Part shown: one piece after another, positions 1 to 8,700 of the stretch
Position numbering within the stretch: position 1 is the stretch's first letter
Layout: every line of letters begins with the position of its first letter
Assembly (NCBI GenBank): GCA_018433585.1
Contig: JAHDQW010000007.1
Location: forward strand, 163,173-227,172
Length of the DNA stretch: 64,000 nt
Direction of reading: 5' to 3'
Source: Candidatus Praeruminimicrobium purgamenti
GTDB lineage: Bacteria > Elusimicrobiota > Endomicrobiia > Endomicrobiales > Endomicrobiaceae
Notes under the pieces: generated by a model
The model's input: the letters and a program-made list of their open reading frames with translations, nothing else
What the model was told of the DNA's origin: nothing
The model's database searches: none
Program-made: the position numbers and the translations under genes

Positions 1-2
1 GA

Positions 3-368
3 ATTATTATCGTGCATCCAAATTGGTGGGGACAGCCGCCGGCAGTTTTAAAAGGATGGATTGACCGCGTATTAAGAGAAAATATAGCCTATGCTTTTCA
101 AAAAGGCGATAAAGGAGGCGGTCTCCCTGCAGGACTTTTAAAAGCAAAAACGGGATTGGTTTTTAATACTTCAAATACACCTGAAAAAAGGGAAAACGAA
201 GTTTTTGGCGACCCGTTGAACCGCTTGTGGAAAGATTGTGTCTTCGGCTTCTGCGGAATAACGACTTTTGACAGAATTGTTTTCAGAGTAATGGCTGACA
301 GCAGCAAAGAAGAAAGAATGAAGTGGCTTAAGCAGACAAGAGATATGGTAAATCATTACTTTATGTAA
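3..368 (+). CDS. NAD(P)H quinone reductase/flavodoxin-fold oxidoreductase, 3' part only
   Basis: This is the C-terminal part of a protein whose start lies before the window; the frame is open to the first base. The visible residues contain HPNWWGQPPAVLKGWIDRV, the typical substrate and flavin pocket motif of the Flavodoxin_2 family (NQO1/KefF/MdaB-like FMN or FAD reductases that use NAD(P)H to reduce quinones). The segment near GLVFNTSNTP matches the strand and loop that follow in this fold. About 120 residues are seen of a usual 180-200. The first GTG in this frame encodes a valine inside the conserved strand, so it is not a start. Family assignment is firm; the physiological electron acceptor is unknown. 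Confidence 0.85.
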   Translation: MIIVHPNWWGQPPAVLKGWIDRVLRENIAYAFQKGDKGGGLPAGLLKAKTGLVFNTSNTPEKRENEVFGDPLNRLWKDCVFGFCGITTFDRIVFRVMADSSKEERMKWLKQTRDMVNHYFM

Positions 369-608
369 TTTGTTGAAAATTATTATTTACTGTCTTTATT
401 ATTTTCGCAATATTTCATGATGATTTTTACTTGTAAAATCAATAAAAATCACTTACGGCGTAAAGCCTGACAAACTCATCGTTTCGATAATTTTTTACTT
501 TAAAGTTATTAATAATAGAAAAATTTCCCCGAAATATGTAAAATAATATAAATACGCTGAGTAAGAGATATTCAAACGTCAGTAAAAAAACAGAAACAGA
601 GGTAATCA
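369..608. other. Intergenic region before the P-type ATPase
   Basis: This AT-rich spacer of 240 bases holds no open frame of note. It must carry the promoter of the downstream ATPase gene, but I see no convincing -35/-10 pair. Its end provides an AGAGG ribosome binding site near 599-603. Confidence 0.4.
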
Positions 609-3308
609 ATGACAGAAATGAACAATTGGCACAGTGTTGCAGGTGATGAAATTGTCAAAAAATTTGAAAGCAATATCGAACACGGTTTAAACCAAAAAGA
701 CATAGCGGCGTTTCAGGCAAAATACGGTAAAAACATTTTAACCCAAAAGAAAGGCGACGGTCCTTTAAAAAGATTTTTTCTGCAGTTTCACAATTCACTT
801 TTATATATTCTTATAGCATCCGGTTTTATAACTCTGCTGCTTCGCGAATTTGCTGACAGCAGCGTAATTTTCGGCGTTGTTCTTGTTAATGCTATTGTAG
901 GTTTTGTACAGGAATCCAAAGCCATAAAATCTTTGGAAGCTCTTGCTAAATCAATGACTACGCAGGCTGTTGTTATGAGAGACGGAGTCAGAATGCACAT
1001 AGATTCCTCCGAAGTTGTTCCGGGCGACATATTGTTTTTTGTTTCAGGCGATAAAGTTGCCGCAGACGTAAGACTTATCTCTTCAAGAGAACTGCAAATA
1101 AACGAATCGGCTTTAACAGGCGAATCTCTTCCGGTAGAAAAAAACATAAAGACGCTTGACGAATCGACTGTGCTTGCCGACAGAAAAAATATGCTGTATG
1201 CTTCAACGCTTGTAACTTACGGAAGCGGAAAAGGAATTGTCGTTGCTACAGGCGATAATACTGAAGTCGGTAAAATTTCACAGTTGATTTCTACGGCTGA
1301 TGTTTTAGATACACCTCTTACTGAAAAAATGGGGAAATTCAGCAAATTTTTATTGTGGCTTATCCTTTCAATGGCTGCGGTAACATTCGGCGTAGGTTTA
1401 TTCCTCGGACAGGAAGCAAAACTTATGTTTCTTGCCGCTATAGGTCTTGCCGTTGCGGCAATACCTGAAGGCCTTCCGGCCGCAATGACAATTACGCTTG
1501 CTATAGGCGTTTCAAGAATGGCCAAAAGAAAAGCAATTATAAGGCATCTTCCTGCTGTTGAAACTTTGGGAAGCACAACCGTAATTTGTTCGGATAAAAC
1601 GGGAACTCTTACGGAAAATCAGATGACGGTTACGGAAATAGTCGCAGGAAACAAAAAATTTAACGTTTTTGGAACAGGATACAGCACTGACGGACAAATA
1701 AAATATAACGATGCTGTTGTGGATATTGAATATTCAAAAGCTTTCAGGATTTGTTTAAAGGCCGGATATCTGTGCAATGATGCAAAAATAATAAATATTG
1801 ACGGCAGAAACGACGTGCAGGGCGACCCTACCGAAGGGGCTTTGATCGTCTCCGCCGTGAAATCGAATATAGACTCAAACGTCAATGCAAAGTTTCAGAG
1901 AATAGATTCAATTCCTTTTGAATCGGAATACCAGTATATGGCGACTTTGCACAAAACCGAAAGCGGCAATATAATTTTTGTTAAAGGAGCAGTTGAAAAA
2001 ATTGTTTCAATGTGTTCTTTAATGATTGACGAAAATGGCGAAACGGTAGCGTTTGACAAAAAAAACATAATGGCTACGGCTGAAGATATGGCTTCAAGAG
2101 GTTTAAGAGTTTTGGCGTTTGCTTATATACAGAAAGAAGAAAATATGATGCAGATACATCATAAAGATGTTTCCGAAGGTCTTATTTTTGCCGGGCTGCA
2201 GGCGATGATAGACCCTGCAAGGCCTGAAGTTATAGAAGCTGTTAAAAAGTGCCACAGCGCCGGAATAAAAATAAAAATGATTACGGGAGACCATGCTTTG
2301 ACCGCTTCCGCTATCGCTAAGGCAATAGGAATCATTTACGGCGAACATGCAAACTATAAAGCAATTACGGGCAGCGAACTCGAAAAAATAGACGATGAAC
2401 AGTTAAAAGATACGGCTGAACAGTATTCTGTCTTTGCCAGGGTAACGCCTGAACAAAAACTAAGGCTTGTAAGAGCTTTGCAGGCAAGAAACAATATATG
2501 CGCAATGACGGGAGACGGAGTAAATGACGCTCCGGCCCTGAAACAGTCAAATATAGGCGTCTCTATGGGAATAACGGGAACTGAAGTGGCAAAAGAATCG
2601 GCGGATATGGTTTTGACAGACGATAATTTTGCTTCAATCGTTTCCGCAGTTGAAGAAGGAAGATGCGTTTTTGACAATATAAAGAAATTTGTTTTATGGA
2701 CGCTTCCTACTAATCTTGCGCAGGGTTTTGCAATGATGACGGCTATATTTTTAAACAGGCCGGAACTTCCGATACTTCCTGCACAGATTCTTTGGATAAA
2801 TATGTCAACGGCATTATTTTTAGGAATGATGCTTTCCTTTGAACCGAAAGAAGAAGGCATAATGGAAAGAAAACCTATAAACCCTAAAATGCCTATAATG
2901 GATAAATTAGTTATAGCCAGAACGGTTGTTATAAGCGCTTTGATTATTTACGGAGTATTTTTCTTATTCGATTTGGAAATAGCAAGGGGATCGTCTCTTG
3001 AACAGGCTAGAGGCGTTGCCGTTTCAGTGTTTATAATGTGCCAGAGCTTTTATCTGCTCAACTGCCGTTCAATGGATAAGTCAATATTTAAACTCGGTTT
3101 ATGGTCCAATCCTTATATATGGCTCGGAATTCTTATAATGTTCTCGTCACAGTTTGTGTTTTTATATTTTAAGCCTGTAAGCGGCTTTTTCAGCGTTGCA
3201 GGATTCGGCTTTGATTCATGGATGAGACTTTTGATTTTGGGCTTTATAATATATTCTTTTATCGGGACGGAAAAGTTTATTACTAAAACTATAAAAAGCA
3301 GAAAATAA
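609..3308 (+). CDS. P2-type cation-transporting ATPase
   Basis: Integral membrane ATPase that should move a cation across the inner membrane. All hallmarks are present: an N-terminal cation-ATPase domain, the actuator motif TGES, the M4 motif AAIPEGLPA, the phosphorylation motif DKTGTLT with the acceptor Asp at residue 329, and the hinge TGDGVNDAPAL. The PEGLP signature and overall length (899 aa) place it among the P2 (calcium/sodium-type) pumps. In M6 the usual N-x-x-T-D of calcium pumps reads NMSTA, so one carboxylate ligand is replaced by alanine. This pattern occurs in the bacterial CtpF-like group, so calcium specificity should not be assumed. The ATG is preceded by AGAGGTAATCA. It ends 27 bases before thiM. 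Confidence 0.93.
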   Translation: MTEMNNWHSVAGDEIVKKFESNIEHGLNQKDIAAFQAKYGKNILTQKKGDGPLKRFFLQFHNSLLYILIASGFITLLLREFADSSVIFGVVLVNAIVGFVQESKAIKSLEALAKSMTTQAVVMRDGVRMHIDSSEVVPGDILFFVSGDKVAADVRLISSRELQINESALTGESLPVEKNIKTLDESTVLADRKNMLYASTLVTYGSGKGIVVATGDNTEVGKISQLISTADVLDTPLTEKMGKFSKFLLWLILSMAAVTFGVGLFLGQEAKLMFLAAIGLAVAAIPEGLPAAMTITLAIGVSRMAKRKAIIRHLPAVETLGSTTVICSDKTGTLTENQMTVTEIVAGNKKFNVFGTGYSTDGQIKYNDAVVDIEYSKAFRICLKAGYLCNDAKIINIDGRNDVQGDPTEGALIVSAVKSNIDSNVNAKFQRIDSIPFESEYQYMATLHKTESGNIIFVKGAVEKIVSMCSLMIDENGETVAFDKKNIMATAEDMASRGLRVLAFAYIQKEENMMQIHHKDVSEGLIFAGLQAMIDPARPEVIEAVKKCHSAGIKIKMITGDHALTASAIAKAIGIIYGEHANYKAITGSELEKIDDEQLKDTAEQYSVFARVTPEQKLRLVRALQARNNICAMTGDGVNDAPALKQSNIGVSMGITGTEVAKESADMVLTDDNFASIVSAVEEGRCVFDNIKKFVLWTLPTNLAQGFAMMTAIFLNRPELPILPAQILWINMSTALFLGMMLSFEPKEEGIMERKPINPKMPIMDKLVIARTVVISALIIYGVFFLFDLEIARGSSLEQARGVAVSVFIMCQSFYLLNCRSMDKSIFKLGLWSNPYIWLGILIMFSSQFVFLYFKPVSGFFSVAGFGFDSWMRLLILGFIIYSFIGTEKFITKTIKSRK

Positions 3309-3335
3309 AAATATTTTGACCGGAGAATAATTGAA

Positions 3336-4133
3336 ATGGAAAAAATTTTTGAGAGGCTGGAAAAAGTAAGAAAAAATTCGCCTTTGGTGCATCATATAAC
3401 AAATTATGTTACGGCGACTGACTGCGCAGACATAACAAAAAATTTCGGGGCATCTCCGGTAATGGCTGACGCAAAAGAAGAAGTTCAGGAAATGGTTGCT
3501 CTTGCCGACGCTTTGGTAATAAATATCGGGACTATCAATACGTTTACTTTCGAATCTATGAAACTTGCCGGCGTTGCCGCAAACAAAAAAGGGATTCCTG
3601 TTGTTTTGGATGTCTGCGGAGCAGGTTCTACAACCTTTAGAAATGAAAAATGCAGAGAGTTAATGAAGACGTTTAGAATAGAAGTGATAAAAGGAAATAT
3701 ATCCGAAATAGCGACCATAGCCGGTTTTAATATAAAAACTAAAGGCGTTGACGCAAGCGCGGTTGAAGTTGATAAGTACAACCTGGCAAAAAAGCTTGCG
3801 GAAGAATTGAGCGCCGTTGTAGTTATTACGGGAGCTGAAGATGTCGTTTCAAACGGACAGGATATTTACAGTATAAAAAACGGCACAAATATAATGGGAA
3901 GAATTGTAGGCACAGGCTGTATGGCGGCTTCTGTTATAGGAACTTTTTGCGCCGTTGATGAAGATTATGCCATGGCCGCCGCATCGGCTCTTGTATGTTA
4001 TGAAATAGCAGGCGAGAATGCCGAGAAGACTTCAGACGGACCGGGCACGTTTAAAACAGGGCTGCTTGATAAAATATCAAGTCTCAGCGAGATATCTGTT
4101 AATAAAATGAAAAAAATAGAAAAAATAGGATAG
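3336..4133 (+). CDS. thiM: Hydroxyethylthiazole kinase ThiM
   Basis: Phosphorylates 4-methyl-5-(2-hydroxyethyl)thiazole, a salvage step of thiamine biosynthesis in the cytoplasm. The N-terminus has the ThiM signature VHHITNYVTATDCADI followed by GASPVMADAKEE. KGNISEI and the GTGC motif with the catalytic Cys at residue 195 are also present. Length (265 aa) is normal. GGAG lies 7-10 bases before the ATG. The gene is followed after 4 bases by nadA and then ccdA, so the three probably share a transcript. No other thi gene and no TPP riboswitch is seen nearby, which fits a salvage-only role in this locus. Confidence 0.95.
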   Translation: MEKIFERLEKVRKNSPLVHHITNYVTATDCADITKNFGASPVMADAKEEVQEMVALADALVINIGTINTFTFESMKLAGVAANKKGIPVVLDVCGAGSTTFRNEKCRELMKTFRIEVIKGNISEIATIAGFNIKTKGVDASAVEVDKYNLAKKLAEELSAVVVITGAEDVVSNGQDIYSIKNGTNIMGRIVGTGCMAASVIGTFCAVDEDYAMAAASALVCYEIAGENAEKTSDGPGTFKTGLLDKISSLSEISVNKMKKIEKIG

Positions 4134-4137
4134 AGAT

Positions 4138-5046
4138 ATGTCAGAAAATTTAATAAAGAAAATTGAAGAACTCAAAAAACAGCGCAATGCGGTTATACTG
4201 GTTCATAATTATCAGAAACAGGAAGTAAGGGATATTGCTGATTTTTCAGGAGATTCTCTTGAACTCAGCAGAAAAGCGTCACAGACAAACGCTGATGTTA
4301 TAGTGTTTTGCGGCGTTCATTTTATGGCTGAAACGGCGTCAATACTGAGTCCTGATAAAAAAGTGCTTTTGCCTGATATAGAGTCCGGCTGTCCTATGGC
4401 CGATATGATAACGAGAGATCAGCTGGTGCAGTTTAAAAAAGAAAATAAAGGCGCAACGGTAGTCACGTATATAAATTCTTCCGCCGCTGTCAAAGCCGAA
4501 ACTGATATATGCTGCACTTCTTCAAATGCAATAAATGTTGTTCGCAGTATTTCAAACGATAAAATTATTTTTTGTCCGGACAGAAATCTCGGCTCTTATA
4601 CGCAAAAAAAATTAAATAAAAAACTTATTTTGTGGCAGGGATTCTGCCCTACGCATATGAGAATGCTTCCGGAACATGTAATTGAACAAAAGAAAAAACA
4701 TCCTGATGCGGAAGTCCTAGTGCATCCTGAATGTATGCCGCAGACTGTTGAACTTGCGGATCAGGTATTATCCACAACGGGTATTTTAAATTATGTTGCC
4801 CAAAGCAAGCAGAAAGAGTTTATTATAGGAACGGAAAATGAGATTGCGTATGAATTGCAGAGAAAGTATCCTGACAAGAAATTTTATCCCGTAAGCGATT
4901 TGGCCGTATGCCCTAATATGAAAAAGAATACTCTTGAAAAAGTTTTATGGGTTTTGCAGGAAATGAAAAATGAAATAAAAGTCCCTGAAGATATAAGAGT
5001 CAAAGCTTATCTTCCAATAAAAAGAATGCTGGAGATAAAACCGTAA
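4138..5046 (+). CDS. nadA: Quinolinate synthase A
   Basis: Condenses iminoaspartate with dihydroxyacetone phosphate to quinolinate in de novo NAD synthesis. It is a 302-residue protein with the typical triplicated fold signatures: VHNYQ near the start, DFSGDSLELSR, CGVHFMAETA, CTSSNA, HPEC and CPNMKKNTLEK. The three cysteines expected to bind the [4Fe-4S] cluster are at 85 (GCPMADM), 170 (GFCPTH) and 258 (AVCPNM), with the same spacing as in archaeal and Thermotoga NadA. Its stop codon shares one base with the ATG of ccdA (TAATG). nadB and nadC are not in the window. Confidence 0.96.
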   Translation: MSENLIKKIEELKKQRNAVILVHNYQKQEVRDIADFSGDSLELSRKASQTNADVIVFCGVHFMAETASILSPDKKVLLPDIESGCPMADMITRDQLVQFKKENKGATVVTYINSSAAVKAETDICCTSSNAINVVRSISNDKIIFCPDRNLGSYTQKKLNKKLILWQGFCPTHMRMLPEHVIEQKKKHPDAEVLVHPECMPQTVELADQVLSTTGILNYVAQSKQKEFIIGTENEIAYELQRKYPDKKFYPVSDLAVCPNMKKNTLEKVLWVLQEMKNEIKVPEDIRVKAYLPIKRMLEIKP

Positions 5047-5762
5047 TGCAGGAGCTCGGCAATTTTCCTGTTTTTGCAAGTTTTTTAGCGGGTATATTGA
5101 CATTTATAAGCCCGTGCGTTTTGCCTTTAATACCGGCATATATAACCTTTATTACGGGGTTTTCTTTGGATAAGTTAAACGAAAACAAAAACTCCGCTCT
5201 GATTTTTTTTCATTCTTTGATTTTTGTTTTTGGATTCAGTTTTATTTTTGTTCTGATGGGATTGTCTGCAACTTATATAGGTTCTTTTTTTTCCGATAAT
5301 ATAAATGTTTTAAGATGGATCGGCGGAATTGTAATAATAATTTTCGGAATTCATTTAACCGGTCTTTTTAAAATATCATTTTTATATAAACAGTTGTCAT
5401 TTACAAACACTGCCGGCAGGAAATTGAATTACGCGGGCGTATTTCTTATAGGATGCGCTTTTGCCGTCGGCTGGACTCCTTGCGTCGGTCCTATATTGTC
5501 GTCAATATTAATTTTGGCTTCAACTCAGGGCAAAATGTTTAACGGAGCTGTTTTGCTTGCTTCTTATTCTTTCGGTCTCGGCATCCCTTTTATATTGACT
5601 GCGTTGTTTATAAATAAGTTTTTATCTTTTTTTAACGCAATAAAAAAACATTACAATCTTATTGAAATTATAACCGGAATTTTGCTTGTCCTTATCGGAA
5701 TTCTGATAATAACCGACAGCTTTACAATTATCACCAGATATTTTATGAGCCTTATGTATTAA
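5046..5762 (+). CDS. ccdA: Cytochrome c biogenesis/thiol-disulfide transporter CcdA
   Basis: Six-helix inner membrane protein of the CcdA/DsbD family, which carries electrons from cytoplasmic thioredoxin to periplasmic thiol proteins. The redox cysteines are Cys24 in ISPCVLPLIPAY and Cys146 in GWTPCVGP, each at the start of a transmembrane helix as in the family. Length of 238 aa is standard. Translation is coupled to nadA by a one-base overlap. It ends directly against the end of the converging giant gene on the other strand. No cytochrome c synthesis genes are nearby, so the client could be a thioredoxin-like protein elsewhere. Confidence 0.93.
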   Translation: MQELGNFPVFASFLAGILTFISPCVLPLIPAYITFITGFSLDKLNENKNSALIFFHSLIFVFGFSFIFVLMGLSATYIGSFFSDNINVLRWIGGIVIIIFGIHLTGLFKISFLYKQLSFTNTAGRKLNYAGVFLIGCAFAVGWTPCVGPILSSILILASTQGKMFNGAVLLASYSFGLGIPFILTALFINKFLSFFNAIKKHYNLIEIITGILLVLIGILIITDSFTIITRYFMSLMY

Positions 5763-8700
5763 TTATCCTGCTTTAAGCAAATCTTCAATATCTTTCATTT
5801 TCGGACGGCTGTTGATTTCTATAACAGAAGGAGACAGTATTCTGTTTTTTAATTCTTGGGCGACATTATCAGGCTTAAAAGCAGAATCAACGGCTATTTT
5901 TCCTATATTGTCTTCAATAATTTCAAGGATTTTATTTTGCAGAGCGATACTTCTGTTTATATTGGAAATAGAATCGACCTGCTTTGAAAAACCCGGCAGT
6001 GAACTCAGCGATATAAAAGTTCCGTCAAACTGCTGTCCGTTTGTATTTATTACTACCATCTGTTCGTTGCCGCGCTGCTGCTGCAACTGATAGAGAGGAT
6101 AATCAACTCCGGCGGAGTTAAATTCATCGCCGGTATATATGATATATTCGCTTGGAGTCCCGCGGAGTATTGCATATTCAACGGGTATTATTTTATTAAT
6201 ATCTTTTTTGTATATGGTAATTGTTGTCTGTCCGGCGCTTCTTGTTATTATGCCCGGATACTTCTGTTGTATTTTTCTGTTGTAATAATCGGCGACTTTG
6301 ATTCTTACCAGCGTAGGCCTTACCGGGCTTACGGCAACTCTCACATTGCTTTGGAATTCTGTGCGTATCTGTTCGTTATTGTCGACTTTTTTAATGTCGA
6401 TTATAACGCTGTTGCGTTCTTTTACGTCAGCCGGATCTTTTGAAAGATAGAGCCTTGACATTTCCAGAACGGACAAAGTTTCCATAACGTTCAGCATTTG
6501 TTCTTCGGAAATATTTATAATCATCATCAGATTGTAAAATTTGTTTATTTCGTTCATAGCCTGGTCTCTGCTTAAAGATCCGTAATAAGCAAGAAACTCT
6601 GATTTGTCTTTTACTTCTATTCCCGCTCTGGCCATTAAAAAGTTAAGCGGTTCGGAATGTTTATTTTTTGCCGTTGCCGCTTCAACCATTTCCTTATAAG
6701 ACAAATCGGTTTTCTTTCTGATTTCTCTTGTATCTGAGGCAAAATCGGTAAAAAGTTTATACCATTCGCTTTTTACTTTTGCCATTGTTGTTTTTATATC
6801 GGATATGGTGCTCTCTTCAATGTAAGATTTTGCTATATCGTTGCTGTATTTTGTATTTTCTGTAAAACTGCCGTCTGTACTGTATTTGTATTCCATCGCC
6901 GCATTTTCAATGTAAAGTTCAGGCATGATTGAATTTATTACGCTGCCCAAAGGTTTGAGCCTTAAATTTGTTTCGTCAAGCGTATTTCCTGTAATAATAA
7001 TAGGCTGGGCTATGCCGTATAAGTTAAGAGTTGAATAGATAACAGACATTTCTTCGTTAAGTTCTGATTTCCTAAGGGCAAGATTATCATCCATATCGGC
7101 AAAGTTTTTTACTTTTGCCAATACCCCCATTTTTGCCATATATTCGTTTGATGCGGAGAATCGTCCGTTTGAATTTATATAAAAATTGAAACGTTTATTG
7201 TTTTTGTCTTTAAAATAAATATTTCCGTTTTCGGTGAAAGCCGTAATGTTGTTTTTTAAGACGTAAATCATTCCCGCTCTTTTAAGAGGGTTTTTCCAAG
7301 CGTCTATGCGGTCTAAAAATATTTGGAGTTTAGACAAATCTTTATCCTGAAGGAACCGATCCCAGTCAATATTTGTCTGAAAGTCTTTTATCATTTCGAC
7401 TGTTCGTTCCAGTCCTAAACTGAGAATGTCAGAGTACATATGTTCTTTAATCTGTTTGTTAGGCTTATTAAATATGGAAGAGACGGTTCTGCGCGTCAGT
7501 TGGATTAAAGAAGCTGCCTTTGTTCTTAAACTGGAAGAATTCATAAACTTATAATTTGAAATGTATTTGTCAGTTTCATTTTCCAATATATTTTCATCAA
7601 CAAGTATTCCGTTTTTAATAAGATTGTCTATGCTCTGATGATTTTTATTTACGGCAGATGAACCGTATGCAAGTTTCTCTATTCCTAAAGTTGCCATTGT
7701 CTTTATACATTTATTGCAAGGCGCAAGAGTACATGATAATGAGGCTGTCCTCAACGGGTTATCCATCTGGTCATCTACAAATTTAAGAACGAGATTAGTT
7801 TCGTTAAAAACATCGTCGATTGTCCTCTTTTCAGGATATTCTATATTGATTCCGATGTTTTCAAGAATTAACGGCCTGTTCTGAAAAATTTTGTTCCCTA
7901 TATTTTGCCCGTTTAAAAACGCAAGCTCAAGCAGAGAATAAAGTTGTTTGCCTTTAGTGCTCAGTTCGCCGTCAGGCATAAGTTCTTCCTGCACAATACA
8001 ATTCTTTAAGAAACTTATAAAAGTAAGAGTTTCGGCATGCAGAACGCTGTTGTCCTGGTTGTAAGCCTGCCCGGTGAATCCGTCGTCATTGACAATAAAA
8101 GCTCCTACGGGAGGCTGAAAAAATGTCTTTAGAAATTTTCTTGACTGTTTTGCCAGTTCCGCCTGTTTCAATGCTTCTATCATATACTGTTGTTCCGGCG
8201 TCTGATATATTTGAGAAAGTTTTTTCAGCTTTTCATAAGATGTTGTTTGTTTCTGAAAAAATAAAGCTGCAAATTTGTTTATAAATGCTTTAATTTTGTT
8301 TTTTATGGCTGAGAAAAAACCTTTGTTTATACTTTGCAATTGCCTGTTGATGGAGTATATTTCTTGAAGTTTATTGTAATTGTTTGTGATAAACTGCTGG
8401 AATAAATCTGTGTTTTTATCAAGAGATGAATAAAAATACAGCAAATGCACAACGGTTTCTGTCAAACTTTCGTCCTGAACCGCTAAGGCGTTCAAAAAAG
8501 ACTTGTTTATTGAAATCTTATTTTCTCCGTTTTCCGATATGACTCTGACCGGCAATAAAACCGACGAATCAAACAGAGAATTGTCGTTGTTGGTCGTAAC
8601 TGTCGTTTTTTCTCCGAAAAACTGGCTTTTACGCGCAATCCTGGTTATCATTTTCAGCGTTTGTTCAACCTGCTTCTTTGACGGATTGAAATCTTCAGCA

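Noticed and set aside
2354..2860. 168-residue frame antisense to the P-type ATPase
   Set aside because: It is fully inside the conserved ATPase gene on the other strand, lacks a ribosome site and has low-complexity coding style of a shadow frame.
3309..3335. TPP riboswitch in front of thiM
   Set aside because: The gap to the ATPase gene is only 27 bases, too short for a THI element, and no CUGAGA motif is present.
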